In this document: positions 26,505 to 36,055 of the stretch, piece after piece | How the letters are laid out: every line of letters starts with the position of its first letter | How positions within the stretch are numbered: the first letter of the stretch is position 1 | Assembly (NCBI GenBank): GCA_947373225.1 | Contig: CANBWX010000001.1 | Location: 62,001-126,000 of the forward strand | Source: Flavobacteriaceae bacterium | Lineage (GTDB): Bacteria; Bacteroidota; Bacteroidia; Flavobacteriales; Flavobacteriaceae | DNA length: 64,000 nucleotides | Direction of reading: 5' to 3' | The notes under the pieces: generated by a model | Seen by the model: the letters and a program-made list of their open reading frames with translations, nothing else | Database searches by the model: none | What the model was told of the DNA's origin: nothing | Made by a program: the position numbers and the translations under genes

Positions 26505-29500
26505 TTAATTCAAATGCTTAAAATGTTTTTCGTTTCTATAAACCAAACGTAATAAACTCGGTAATACAATCAGTAACAATGGCATCGCAATTATGAAACC
26601 TCCAATCACGGCAATAGCAAGTGGTTGATGCAATTCGGAGCCTGTTCCAATTCCTATTGCCAATGGAAGTAAAGCAATAATAGCGCCCAAAGCGGTCATT
26701 AATTTTGGTCGTAATCGTGTCGAAATAGAATAAACCAATGATTTATTTACATTTCGATCCAACTTGAATGTTTCTCGAAATTGCAGAAAGGTAAAAATGG
26801 CATTTTCGCTAATAATACCCACAATCATAATAATTCCAGTATAACTTCCCACATTCAGTGGCGTATTGGTAATAAATAGCAAAATGTAACTTCCTGAAAT
26901 TCCCAAAATTGAAATGAAAAGTATAACGATTGCTGCTCTAAAATCCCTAAACAAGAATAAAATAACACCAAAAACCAGTAAACTCGAAGCGATTAAAATC
27001 ATCAATAATTCTTTGAAAGATTGCTGTTGATCTTTGTAAGCACCAGCATATTCAATATAATAACCACTTGGCAAATGAATATCACTAGACACTTTTTGTT
27101 GAATTTCTGTCATCACGCTTCCTAAATCTCGATTGTTCAATCTTCCGGTAACAACACTCATCATTTGCAAATTTTCACGTTCTACTTCGGCAACTCCTTT
27201 TTGAGCAGAAATCGTAACCAAACTCGAAATAGGAATAGATTGACCATTTGGCAAAAATATTTTGAGTTTTTTAATATCTTCCAAGCTTCTTTTCTCCGAA
27301 TTTTTATAGATTAATCGAATTGGAGTTATGCGTTCATTTTCTAATAAGTTGCCTATAACATTGCCTTCAAGAGCAGTTTGCATTTGAAATTGCAAATCAG
27401 CAGGTGTGATTCCGTATTGCGCCAATTGTCGATAATTAGGAACAATAGTTATTGAAGGCCCGGCCAAAACAATTCCGTTGAAAACGTCAGCTGTTCCTTT
27501 TACATTTCCAATAATTCCAGAAACATTCTTGGCGATTTTTTGTAATTCTTTTTGGTCATTCCCAAAAATTTTCACTTCTATTGGCGAAACCGAAGTCATC
27601 AAATCACCCAACATATCACCTATTACCTGACCAAAATCGATGCGTAAAGCGGGTTGAGTCGCTTCCACTTTTTTGCGAATATAATCAATTACTTCGGTGC
27701 TGGTTTTACTTCGATCTTTCTTCAATTGAATCAAATAATCTCCCCGATTAGGCTCAGTTATAAAAAAACCCATTTGGGTTCCAGTTCTTCGGCTATACGC
27801 TTCAACTTCGGGAGTTTTAATGATAATTTTTTCGACTTCTTTCATCATTCTATCTGTTTCTTCCAGCGAGGTTCCCGGTGGAGATTGATAGTCAAAAATG
27901 ATGCTTCCTTCATCCATTTCGGGTAAAAAACCAGTTTCTAAATTGGGCAGAATTATAAAAATAGAAAGTACCAGTGTCAGACAAAAAACGATACTTATAA
28001 GTGGTCTTTCGATAAAATAATTAACCCAATTTTGGTGTTTTACACTGTGTATTTTGACTTCTTTTTTAACTTCAACATTATTGTTTTCATTTTTTGTCAA
28101 CAATAAATAAACTACAGGAAGTAATATCCAAGTAACAAAAAAAGAACAAACCAAAGTAATTATCATCGTGTCTGTCAACACTTTAAAGTATGAACCCGCA
28201 ACGCCAGTCATCAAAATAAAAGGAAAAAAAATCACAATCGTACTAATTGATGAACCTAACATGGCAGGAAACAAATAGTCAATTGCTTTTTTCAAAAGCG
28301 ATGCCGTTGGCTCGTCAGGATGTTCTTCATGTGTACGGTGAATTTGCTCTACCACAACAATAGCATCGTCAATAATTAACCCCAAAGCAGCAGCAATTGC
28401 ACCCAATGTCATAATATTGAAAGTCTGTCCGGTGAAATATAAAACGATCAACGTTAGTGATAAAGTTACGGGAATAATTATCAAAATTGTGGCACTGGCT
28501 TTCGCCGATTTTAAGAATAAAACGGCAACAATTATGGCCAATAATAATCCAATTAAAAGACTATCAGTGACACTTTTTACGGAATCATTTACGAAATTTG
28601 CTTGCTCATAAAATGGGGTAATTTTAATGTCTTTTGGAAGGATTTTCTTGAGCGCTTGCAACTTATCATTCATGGTATCATTGAGCGAAATCAAATTGGA
28701 ATTGGGTTGTTTCAATACCGCAACCAAGATACTTTCTTTACCATTGGCATTGACTTTTATATATTCCTTGGCTTCTCTAATTTCGACCAAAGCAATATCT
28801 TTCAAAGTCACAATTCCCTTGCCGTTATTGCTGATAACAAGGTTTTCGAGTTCGTCTTTTTTGTCAACCTGCGCATCCGTAATCGTAAGATATAAATACC
28901 GATAATCCGATAAATAGCCATTCGATTTGATAAAATTAGTCTGGCTTAAAACCTGCGAAATTGCATTTGGTGTAATACCAAGCGCACTCATTTTGCTATA
29001 ATCTAAGGACAACCAATATTCTTTTTCTTTACCCCCAATAATCCTGATTTCGGAAACACCATCAATCTGGGATAAAAAAGGTTTTATGGTGAAATTAGCA
29101 ATTTTCTTAAGCTCAATAGCGGTTCTCCCCTTGCCTTCTATGGCGTAACCAATAACGGGAAGAATGGAAGGATTCATTTTTTCGACCGAAATTTGAATAC
29201 CAGGAGGAAGATTATTCTGGATTTGACTGATTTGTTCTTGGATTCTGGTTTTGCCCAAATCAATATCGGAATTCCAATCCATAAAAGCCGAAATCTCGCA
29301 AGTTCCTCGGCTGGTGGTACTTCGAACGGTTTTTAAATCGGGTACTTTTTTGATCGCGTTTTCAAGCGGCTTTGTCACCGTAACCATCATTTTATCAACA
29401 GGTTGCTGACCAGCATCGGCGATGATTTTTATTTTCGGGAAAGTGATTTCGGGAAATAGACTGGTTTGCATTTTCGAATACGAAAAAAATCCTCCCAAAA

Positions 29501-29558
29501 TAATCAGGAAGATAATACTGCTTAATCCGTTTTTATGTCTGACAAAAAAGTTGTTCAT
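26505..29558 (-). CDS. RND family efflux transporter permease
   Basis: A 1017-residue inner-membrane proton-driven pump of the AcrB/MexB-CusA superfamily, normal in length. It has the N-terminal helix (GLSSIIFLIILGGFFSYSK) and periplasmic porter segments. Membrane helix 4 carries the proton-relay pair in ALGLIIDDAIVVVEQ. A second membrane half follows with SYTGIIMIVGIISENAIFTF. The Asp-Asp pair resembles drug-type (HAE) pumps. It lacks the CzcA/CusA-specific signature I would look for, so heavy-metal specificity is not supported. It works with the adaptor at 31027 and the outer-membrane channel at 31946. In the predicted operon it is separated from the adaptor by a 446-residue membrane protein gene. 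Confidence 0.92.
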   Translation of the reverse strand: MNNFFVRHKNGLSSIIFLIILGGFFSYSKMQTSLFPEITFPKIKIIADAGQQPVDKMMVTVTKPLENAIKKVPDLKTVRSTTSRGTCEISAFMDWNSDIDLGKTRIQEQISQIQNNLPPGIQISVEKMNPSILPVIGYAIEGKGRTAIELKKIANFTIKPFLSQIDGVSEIRIIGGKEKEYWLSLDYSKMSALGITPNAISQVLSQTNFIKSNGYLSDYRYLYLTITDAQVDKKDELENLVISNNGKGIVTLKDIALVEIREAKEYIKVNANGKESILVAVLKQPNSNLISLNDTMNDKLQALKKILPKDIKITPFYEQANFVNDSVKSVTDSLLIGLLLAIIVAVLFLKSAKASATILIIIPVTLSLTLIVLYFTGQTFNIMTLGAIAAALGLIIDDAIVVVEQIHRTHEEHPDEPTASLLKKAIDYLFPAMLGSSISTIVIFFPFILMTGVAGSYFKVLTDTMIITLVCSFFVTWILLPVVYLLLTKNENNNVEVKKEVKIHSVKHQNWVNYFIERPLISIVFCLTLVLSIFIILPNLETGFLPEMDEGSIIFDYQSPPGTSLEETDRMMKEVEKIIIKTPEVEAYSRRTGTQMGFFITEPNRGDYLIQLKKDRSKTSTEVIDYIRKKVEATQPALRIDFGQVIGDMLGDLMTSVSPIEVKIFGNDQKELQKIAKNVSGIIGNVKGTADVFNGIVLAGPSITIVPNYRQLAQYGITPADLQFQMQTALEGNVIGNLLENERITPIRLIYKNSEKRSLEDIKKLKIFLPNGQSIPISSLVTISAQKGVAEVERENLQMMSVVTGRLNNRDLGSVMTEIQQKVSSDIHLPSGYYIEYAGAYKDQQQSFKELLMILIASSLLVFGVILFLFRDFRAAIVILFISILGISGSYILLFITNTPLNVGSYTGIIMIVGIISENAIFTFLQFRETFKLDRNVNKSLVYSISTRLRPKLMTALGAIIALLPLAIGIGTGSELHQPLAIAVIGGFIIAMPLLLIVLPSLLRLVYRNEKHFKHLN

Positions 29559-29594
29559 TGTAATTTATTTTATAAATGTAGTCTCTTTAACGAC

Positions 29595-30935
29595 CTAAAC
29601 CGTTTCTCCATTAGCCAAAGTACTAAATTTCTTTCGCTTATTTAAAATCCGATTACATAATTCTGAATCTAATATAAAGCAAACCAAAAGGATTCCAATA
29701 AATTGAATCATAATATTAGTCACAAACAAATGACGCTCCACCTCCATGGAGTCAGCAATATAAAGTAGAAAAGCATTAAAGGTAAAAATGGCAATTAGTA
29801 CGGATGGCAAAAGCCAAATTACTCGCTTTTCTTTGATAAAAAGATAGATTAAAAATACATTCAACAGCAAGATAATCAATATATTAAATATTGGGAAAAT
29901 ATACTGACTAATCAAACTATATCCTCGTACTTCGTCAGTGTAACCAATGTCATAGGCGAAAATTCGGTTCAAATCGGACGGTCTTTCATTCAACAGAAAA
30001 AGATAAGACGGATGCGATAGTATAAATTTCGTGTAAATAGGTCTTCCTTCTTTGCCAGCCCAATCGGAGAATTTCGAAAGCGTTGAATCGGTGTAAATTG
30101 GATATATTTTTTCGTAAGCATCTAAATGTGAATAATGCATCTTCAACAAATCCACGCAAGGCATTCCTTTATCCGTAAACCATTGTAAATATTCTTTATT
30201 TGGCAATATTCGGAAAACTATATTATTCATAATCGGCAAGCGATATCGTTGTCCTATTTGTGCCGATTTCTGTTGAACCACAAAAATAGAACAACTTAAT
30301 AGTAGAAATAAAATACTGTTTTTTACCATTTTTTTGTCCCACAATAGTGCAATTATGCTAAACATTCCATAAAAAATAATCAGAATATAAGGCCAGCTAT
30401 CTCTAGTAAAAGAGAACAATATGGTTATTATAATATGGAAAATAATTGAGATTGTTGTTCTTTTATGGAATACGAACAAAAAAGAGGCAATCCATAAAAA
30501 CGTGAAGGACATACTAAGCGATTCGGAAAGTAGCATATTTGTCCAACCCAGAATATTCCACCATGACATTAGCAAATACCATAAAATTAGAAATATAATT
30601 TTTGAATGTGTTTTACTTAAAAATAATAAAATAACATAACCCAAGAAAAACGTACAAAGCGCGTGTAAAATCTTTTGCATGATGATAATCGTATCCGGAT
30701 CACTATTTGCCATTTTATAGAACAAAGGAACTGTAAAAGGTCTTGGGTAAAAATTAGGTTTTCGCTCTGGAAAATAAAAACTTTTATTCAATAATGACTT
30801 GTGTGATTGTTGAAGATAATCATAAGTATCCTCATATCCTTTCCAGATTGGAGGATCAAATTTGATCATAAAACTGAGAAGTAATGTTACAAAAAATAGT
30901 AAAAAATTAATTCGATGCGGTAATCTATTATTCAT
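29595..30935 (-). CDS. Polytopic membrane protein of unknown function within the efflux operon
   Basis: A 446-residue protein with about ten hydrophobic segments and a soluble loop after a third helix pair. I do not recognise the family. The N-terminal region, with a loop that includes WKGYEDTYDYLQQSHKSLLN and PNFYPRPFTVPLFYKMANSD, and the multi-helix layout resemble GT-C type glycosyltransferases or related lipid-linked sugar enzymes. No catalytic signature was found to support that. It starts 91 bases after the adaptor stop and ends 36 bases before the pump gene, on the same strand. This interrupts the usual adaptor-pump adjacency. It could be co-regulated cargo or a late insertion. Confidence 0.72.
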   Translation of the reverse strand: MNNRLPHRINFLLFFVTLLLSFMIKFDPPIWKGYEDTYDYLQQSHKSLLNKSFYFPERKPNFYPRPFTVPLFYKMANSDPDTIIIMQKILHALCTFFLGYVILLFLSKTHSKIIFLILWYLLMSWWNILGWTNMLLSESLSMSFTFLWIASFLFVFHKRTTISIIFHIIITILFSFTRDSWPYILIIFYGMFSIIALLWDKKMVKNSILFLLLSCSIFVVQQKSAQIGQRYRLPIMNNIVFRILPNKEYLQWFTDKGMPCVDLLKMHYSHLDAYEKIYPIYTDSTLSKFSDWAGKEGRPIYTKFILSHPSYLFLLNERPSDLNRIFAYDIGYTDEVRGYSLISQYIFPIFNILIILLLNVFLIYLFIKEKRVIWLLPSVLIAIFTFNAFLLYIADSMEVERHLFVTNIMIQFIGILLVCFILDSELCNRILNKRKKFSTLANGETV

Positions 30936-31026
30936 AAAATATTCTTTAATACATGCAGAATGCTTTTAAACAAATAAACATCTTCACCTTAATTACTGCA
31001 AAAGTTGGTGATTATAAATTGGGATT

Positions 31027-31941
31027 TTATTTTTTAATCAATTTAATCTTTATGGTGTCGGCAACACCATAATTTCCGGTAAGCAAAATTCGATCTTTTG
31101 GGGTTAAAACTGGCGATACAATTTCAACTTTATCGTCGGTTTCTACACCTTTTTCTATCGGAACTTTAACTGCGGTATTGCTGTTAATCATTTTCATAAT
31201 CCAAAAAACGGTTTCGGTTTCATCGCTTAAAACAGCGGCTTTTGGCAAAGAAGTTGTATTCGAATTGGATGCTTTTTTAATCCTCACTTTTACAATCAAA
31301 TTCTCTGGAATATCCTGTTTACCAATAACTTTCAAAACTACACTTTGCGTTTGCGAAACAGCATCGACGGTTGGCATAAATTTAAAAACAGTAGTTTTAA
31401 TCGCTTTTCCATCAGGTAAAATCGCCTCTAAAGTTCCTCCTACTTTAACGAATTTTTTCAATTCATAAGGCAAACTCAAAACAATGGCAAAACTATTGGC
31501 ATCATTAATTATTGCCAATTGATCACCATCCTGAACATAGTTTCCTTGTTGCACATTGATTGCATTCACAAAACCACTTGATGTCGCTTTAACCTTAATG
31601 TCATTACCAAAATTCAAACTAGGATCAATTTTATTGATAGTATTTCCCAAGACTTTTGATTCCCGTGTTTTTAAGGTAAAAAGCACTTTTCCTGAATTTA
31701 CATAATCATTTGAACCTACGTTTACCGAACTCAAATAACCAGTCGCATTAGCTTTTATAACGGTTTTTGCCAAATAAGTTGCCGTAGCATTCAGCTCTGT
31801 ATAACTTTCAATTCCACTTGTATCAATTGAAGTTAAAGTCACGGGAACACTAGCATCGACTTTTTTTTCCTCTTCGATTTTATCTTTACAAGAACTTAAA
31901 AAAAGGGGAATTATAGCAAAAAATAGAATCGTTTTCTTCAT
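31027..31941 (-). CDS. RND efflux periplasmic adaptor (membrane fusion) lipoprotein
   Basis: A 304-residue adaptor that bridges the RND pump and the TolC-like channel. The start at ATG 31939-31941 gives MKKTILFFAIIPLFLSSCKD, a lipoprotein signal with lipobox LSSC, rather than an upstream start that adds 16 unlikely residues. The lipoyl/barrel-sandwich halves are visible in IKANATGYLSSVNVGSNDYV and VKATSSGFVNAINVQQGNYV. These are followed by the beta-barrel and membrane-proximal parts ending in LLTGNYGVADTIKIKLIKK. There is little hairpin between the lipoyl halves, so the coiled coil is short. The start is four bases after the TolC-like gene's end. Confidence 0.92.
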   Translation of the reverse strand: MKKTILFFAIIPLFLSSCKDKIEEEKKVDASVPVTLTSIDTSGIESYTELNATATYLAKTVIKANATGYLSSVNVGSNDYVNSGKVLFTLKTRESKVLGNTINKIDPSLNFGNDIKVKATSSGFVNAINVQQGNYVQDGDQLAIINDANSFAIVLSLPYELKKFVKVGGTLEAILPDGKAIKTTVFKFMPTVDAVSQTQSVVLKVIGKQDIPENLIVKVRIKKASNSNTTSLPKAAVLSDETETVFWIMKMINSNTAVKVPIEKGVETDDKVEIVSPVLTPKDRILLTGNYGVADTIKIKLIKK

Positions 31942-31945
31942 AGTA

Positions 31946-33184
31946 TTATTCGTTAAAACTCCAATAATTAATTTCATTAATAACTTCAAGTTTGTTACTA
32001 TTATTCAGGGAAATTGCATTTTTTATATTGATTAAATTTCCAAGAGCAATCACAAAATCTGTTATTTGTGCATCACCAGTCGGTAACAATTTTTTGTTAG
32101 CTTCAATTAAAGCTTCCGAAATTAATAATTGTAATTGCAGTTGCTTTTCAATTTCGGCGCTTTGATTTAATTTTTGGTTCAGCATAAACAATTGCTGCTT
32201 ATATTGCTTATTGTAATTATTTTTATAAGCCAAATTTGTTGCTATAGCGGCTTCATTTTTTTGATGTTGCAACGTTCTTTGATTTCCATCATAAATTGGA
32301 ACCGAAAGTGCCAGACCAAAACTAAATCCTAAATTTTTATAGCCCATAGTAGCAAAACTCGACCAATATCCAGCATCACCAAGTAAGGAAAGCGAAGGTT
32401 TATAGGCATTATCAATGAGTTTATTTTGATTTTCGAGTTTCAACCTATCCATATCAAATTGTTTTAAAAACACAATTTGATCCGAATTTTGAATAGACTT
32501 TATTGCAATTTCTGGCTTTTTCAATTTTACCGAAGTCGTATCAGTCTCACCAGATAAATAATAAAGCAAAGCCAAATCATTCTGATTTTGTTGCTTCAAT
32601 TGCAACAAGGATAATTCTTGTTGTTGAACTGTGGCGCTAAAAATTAAATAATCGGTTTGTTTATAAATTGAATTTTGTGTTAGCTTTTTCAGAATTAAAG
32701 ATTCTTGTTTTAAAAGCAATTCCAATTTTTGATTATAAACAATCTGTTCTGCACTTGCCGAAGCGGTTATATATTGTGAAATGATACTTTTTTTCAAATC
32801 TTTAACAGCAATTTTTTTATTCAAAACTAAAGCGTCTTTGATCAACTTGAATGTTTCCGCTTGCGAATTAATTTGGTTTTTACTTAGAATTCGTTGGTTA
32901 ACTCCGACCATTCCTGAAACGGTGTGATTATTACTCAATGCCGAATCATAACCAAAATCAGCTATAACTGGCGCATAATTTGCCAATAAATTAGCTGCAA
33001 TTTGTGGTTTTCTGGTCGCTCTAAAAAGTAAACTATCCAAGGAAGCCGAATGAATCTGATTTTTCAAATCTGATAATAATGGGGAATTGGTTTGTGCTTT
33101 TTCAAGGAAATAGTTCAAATCCTTTTCTTGTGAATAGGATTTAACTAAAAATAGAAACACTATAAGGAGTAACTTAAATTTCAT
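31946..33184 (-). CDS. TolC family outer-membrane efflux protein
   Basis: A 412-residue outer-membrane channel protein with a signal peptide (FKLLLIVFLFLVKSYSQ) and the duplicated long helical hairpins of the TolC family. These are recognisable from NYFLEKAQTNSPLLSDLKNQ, VGVNQRILSKNQINSQAETF and GFSFGLALSVPIYDGNQRTL (the repeated S-P-I-Y/F-D-G turn). It is short for the family but has both halves. The adaptor gene begins four bases after its stop, confirming an operon with the RND pump. The upstream YncE-like gene is 69 bases away. Confidence 0.92.
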   Translation of the reverse strand: MKFKLLLIVFLFLVKSYSQEKDLNYFLEKAQTNSPLLSDLKNQIHSASLDSLLFRATRKPQIAANLLANYAPVIADFGYDSALSNNHTVSGMVGVNQRILSKNQINSQAETFKLIKDALVLNKKIAVKDLKKSIISQYITASASAEQIVYNQKLELLLKQESLILKKLTQNSIYKQTDYLIFSATVQQQELSLLQLKQQNQNDLALLYYLSGETDTTSVKLKKPEIAIKSIQNSDQIVFLKQFDMDRLKLENQNKLIDNAYKPSLSLLGDAGYWSSFATMGYKNLGFSFGLALSVPIYDGNQRTLQHQKNEAAIATNLAYKNNYNKQYKQQLFMLNQKLNQSAEIEKQLQLQLLISEALIEANKKLLPTGDAQITDFVIALGNLINIKNAISLNNSNKLEVINEINYWSFNE

Positions 33185-33253
33185 TCGGTAAAAATAAGAT
33201 TTATTTTAAGTAAAACGGCATCGGTTTTAAAAAGTCTATGCCGTTTTGTTAAA

Positions 33254-34276
33254 CTATTTTTTATGATTTTGAACTACTAAAACCACGAAAGAATTGGGTA
33301 CGATTGATGCACGTGGTCTTGGATTCTCGGTTGTTGGTTGTGGTTTTGCACCAAATTCGGCAGTAGGCAAATACAATTGGTTTGTGATTTTGTCTATGGC
33401 AATTGTCCTGGCTCCTTTTTGGGTTTTTATGGTTTCTAAAACCGAAAAAGTCGAAGCGTTATCTTCTTTAATAACCGTAATCGTTCCTTCTCCATTCGAG
33501 CTAAAAACTAATTTATTTTTGGCATCAAAAGTAACGCCGTCGCAACCATCACCAATAGGCAAAGTTTTAATTATTTTTCCGTTTAAAGCATCAACAACAA
33601 TCATTAATTTATTACCACAAACAGAAAACAATCGGTTAGTATCTGTATCAATTGCTAGTCCTGAAGGTTCATCACCAGGTGCAATACTCCAGGTATTTAT
33701 CACTTCAAGAGTTGCAGTATTTATGGTTTTTATTTCGTTTTTATCTTCAATATTTACATAAACTAATCCTTTATTATTAGTTACTGAAAACTCTGGTTTT
33801 CCGCCAAATGCAATTGTTTTTATAACTTGATTTGTATTCGCATCAAGAACGGTTGCATCCTTTGATTTTCCATTGTAAACAAACACTTTTGCGGAGAATT
33901 TATCATATAAAATCGCATCTGGATTGACGCCACTTATTTTGACTTTTTCGATTAATTCGAAGGTCTTCAAGTTGATAACTGTTATCGAATTGTCTTTTCC
34001 ATTACTGATAAAAGCTTTGTTTAAATCATTGGCAATCGCAATTCCGTGAACACCTTTTGTATCCAAAATCGTAGTAATTGTTTTATCTGATTTTAAATCA
34101 ATCACGTTGACAACGCTTCCGTGAGACAAAAATAAATGCTGATTAACATCATCAACAGAGAGATAATCCCAGCCTTCATTTCCTTCAACATTTATTTTTT
34201 TCGATACTTTATAATCTTGGCTTAAGCCATTTGTGATTGAAGCGATAATCAGTAAAGTGGTTATTATTTTTTTCAT
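33254..34276 (-). CDS. YncE-like beta-propeller protein, exported
   Basis: A 340-residue protein with a signal peptide (MKKIITTLLIIASITNGLSQ) and about seven repeated propeller blades. They have the YncE/40-residue pattern, for example VNVIDLKSDKTITTILDTKG, ITVINLKTFELIEKVKISG and ATVLDANTNQVIKTIAFGG. Such propellers bind partners or DNA/RNA or act as scaffolds. The start at 34276 is preferred because a further upstream frame adds only ten basic residues before the signal peptide. It is the first gene of the predicted efflux transcript. A role as an accessory of the pump is inferred from position only. Confidence 0.88.
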   Translation of the reverse strand: MKKIITTLLIIASITNGLSQDYKVSKKINVEGNEGWDYLSVDDVNQHLFLSHGSVVNVIDLKSDKTITTILDTKGVHGIAIANDLNKAFISNGKDNSITVINLKTFELIEKVKISGVNPDAILYDKFSAKVFVYNGKSKDATVLDANTNQVIKTIAFGGKPEFSVTNNKGLVYVNIEDKNEIKTINTATLEVINTWSIAPGDEPSGLAIDTDTNRLFSVCGNKLMIVVDALNGKIIKTLPIGDGCDGVTFDAKNKLVFSSNGEGTITVIKEDNASTFSVLETIKTQKGARTIAIDKITNQLYLPTAEFGAKPQPTTENPRPRASIVPNSFVVLVVQNHKK

Positions 34277-34303
34277 ACTATGTTTTTTAGATTTAATGCA
34301 ACG

Positions 34304-34311
34304 CAAAATTA
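34304..34311 (-). promoter_or_regulatory. Possible -7 element of the YncE-like/efflux operon
   Basis: On the minus strand TAATTTTG fits the Bacteroidetes -7 pattern TAnnTTTG, 28 bases ahead of the YncE-like start. I see no TTTG at the expected distance upstream, so the promoter is incomplete or of another type. Confidence 0.35.
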
Positions 34312-34542
34312 ATAGCTAATAAGTGATAAATTTTTAAAATGATGTGAACTGTGAAAATTTAGTGATAAAACAGATATTATAAAGGTTTTGACAAATAAAA
34401 AAGTGCTGATTTGCAACACAATCATTAATAAAAACCAATAATATAAAAATCAGTATTCCAATTTCACATCGAAAATACATTATTTAAGTTATTCAAGAAC
34501 TTTAAAAAGGAAATATTAACAATACCTTAAAGAAACTATTTA

Positions 34543-34578
34543 TTTGAATCAATTCTAAAATTCATTCTACTATATTTG
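34543..34578 (+). promoter_or_regulatory. Bacteroidetes-type promoter for L-serine dehydratase
   Basis: TTTG (34543-34546) and TATATTTG (34571-34578, exact TAnnTTTG) lie 24 bases apart, slightly wider than the usual 17-23. The ATG of the dehydratase at 34598 is 19 bases after the -7 element, giving a very short leader. The whole 321-base gap 34277-34597 otherwise shows no RNA gene or open frame that I could support. Confidence 0.6.
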
Positions 34579-34597
34579 TCTTACAAAATCTCTTGTT

Positions 34598-36025
34598 ATG
34601 GAAGAATGTATCTCGGTTTTTGATATGCTAAAAATTGGTGTTGGTCCATCAAGTTCCCACACACTTGGACCTTGGCGCGCTGCGGAACGTTTTCTGGAGG
34701 AATTGAGAGCTAATAACTTCTTTCAAAAAACAATCCAATTAAAAATAGATTTGTATGGTTCTCTTTCATTAACTGGAAAAGGTCATGCTACCGATCTAGC
34801 CATAATGCTGGGTTTGAGCGGTCAAAACCCCGAATATATTCCAATAGAAAATATCGCAGGAATTATAAAATTAATTAAAGACAAAAACGAAATCAATCTG
34901 GGAAATGATAAAATCATTCCTTTCAACTTTTCAAAAGACATTGTTTTCAATAAAAATTTTCTTCCTTTTCATGCAAATGGAATGACTTTTACGGCTTTCG
35001 CTAAAGACTTAAATAGTTATATTTCAACATTTTATTCCATAGGTGGTGGATTTGTAGTAAAAGAAGAACGCGTCAATGCCAAAAAGAAAATCCAAATAAA
35101 ATGTGCATTTCCGTTCCCAATAAACCATGCCGATGAACTTCTGAATTACACCATTCAAGAAAACAAAAGTATTTCGGAAATTGTGTATGAAAACGAAAAA
35201 TCGATGCGTCCCGAAGCCGAAATTGATCACGAATTAATGCGTATTTGGAACACCATGCTCGAATGTATATATATTGGTTGCCACTCCGAAGGCATTTTAC
35301 CTGGCGGTTTGAACGTTCGTCGCAGAGCTTTTGATATGCACCAACATCTCATTGGCTTAGCCAATTATGATTCGCCACAAACTTGGCTCGAACAAATCCG
35401 GTTAACGGAAGTAAAATTTCGTCAAATCCTGAAATGGGTTAGTTGTTTTGCATTAGCAGTAAACGAGGTAAACGCTTCTTTAGGTCGTGTGGTTACCGCT
35501 CCTACAAACGGAAGTGCTGGCGTAATTCCGGCAGTTTTAATGTATTATTTGGTTATAGAAAATCACGAAGCAAGTGAAAAAGAAATCAAGCAATTTTTGA
35601 TGGTTGCCAGCGAAATAGGAAGTATATTCAAAAAAGGGTCTACTATATCCGCTGCAATGGGAGGTTGCCAGGCAGAAATTGGTGTTTCCTCAGCAATGGC
35701 TGCTGCTGCATTATGCGAATTAATGGGCGGAACACCAGCTCAAGTTTTAATGGCTGCCGAAATAGCTATGGAACATCATCTGGGTTTAACCTGTGATCCC
35801 GTTGGCGGTTTAGTCCAAATTCCGTGTATCGAAAGAAATACAATGGGCGCAATAAAAGCGATAAACGCTGCGGAATTAGCTTTGGAAACCGATCCTAAAA
35901 ATGCAAAAGTACCGCTTGACAAAGTTATTAATACGATGTGGGAAACAGCTAAAGACATGAATAATAAATACAAAGAAACTTCTGAAGGCGGTTTAGCAAT
36001 TGCCGTGAATATGGCGGATTGTTAG
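34598..36025 (+). CDS. sdaA: L-serine ammonia-lyase, single-chain, iron-sulfur type
   Basis: This enzyme deaminates L-serine to pyruvate and ammonia using an oxygen-sensitive 4Fe-4S cluster. The 475-residue length fits the single-chain form with fused beta and alpha domains. The N-terminal serine-binding region has [20 protein letters not shown]. The catalytic alpha domain has [38 protein letters not shown] and [16 protein letters not shown] with the cluster cysteines. All expected cysteines are present. It has its own promoter (34543-34578). A thioredoxin-like gene follows 30 bases downstream and may be co-transcribed. Confidence 0.96.
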   Translation: MEECISVFDMLKIGVGPSSSHTLGPWRAAERFLEELRANNFFQKTIQLKIDLYGSLSLTGKGHATDLAIMLGLSGQNPEYIPIENIAGIIKLIKDKNEINLGNDKIIPFNFSKDIVFNKNFLPFHANGMTFTAFAKDLNSYISTFYSIGGGFVVKEERVNAKKKIQIKCAFPFPINHADELLNYTIQENKSISEIVYENEKSMRPEAEIDHELMRIWNTMLECIYIGCHSEGILPGGLNVRRRAFDMHQHLIGLANYDSPQTWLEQIRLTEVKFRQILKWVSCFALAVNEVNASLGRVVTAPTNGSAGVIPAVLMYYLVIENHEASEKEIKQFLMVASEIGSIFKKGSTISAAMGGCQAEIGVSSAMAAAALCELMGGTPAQVLMAAEIAMEHHLGLTCDPVGGLVQIPCIERNTMGAIKAINAAELALETDPKNAKVPLDKVINTMWETAKDMNNKYKETSEGGLAIAVNMADC

Positions 36026-36055
36026 AATAAATTTAAAAAAATATAAATATTAAAA

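Noticed and set aside
26505-29558. Calling the RND pump a heavy-metal exporter (CusA/CzcA)
   Set aside because: The helix-4 motif has the Asp-Asp pair of drug-type pumps, and no metal-relay signature or copper/silver partner gene is present.
33294-33761. 155-codon open frame on the plus strand opposite the YncE-like gene
   Set aside because: It lies wholly antisense to a convincing propeller gene and its translation has no recognisable feature, so it is a shadow of that gene.
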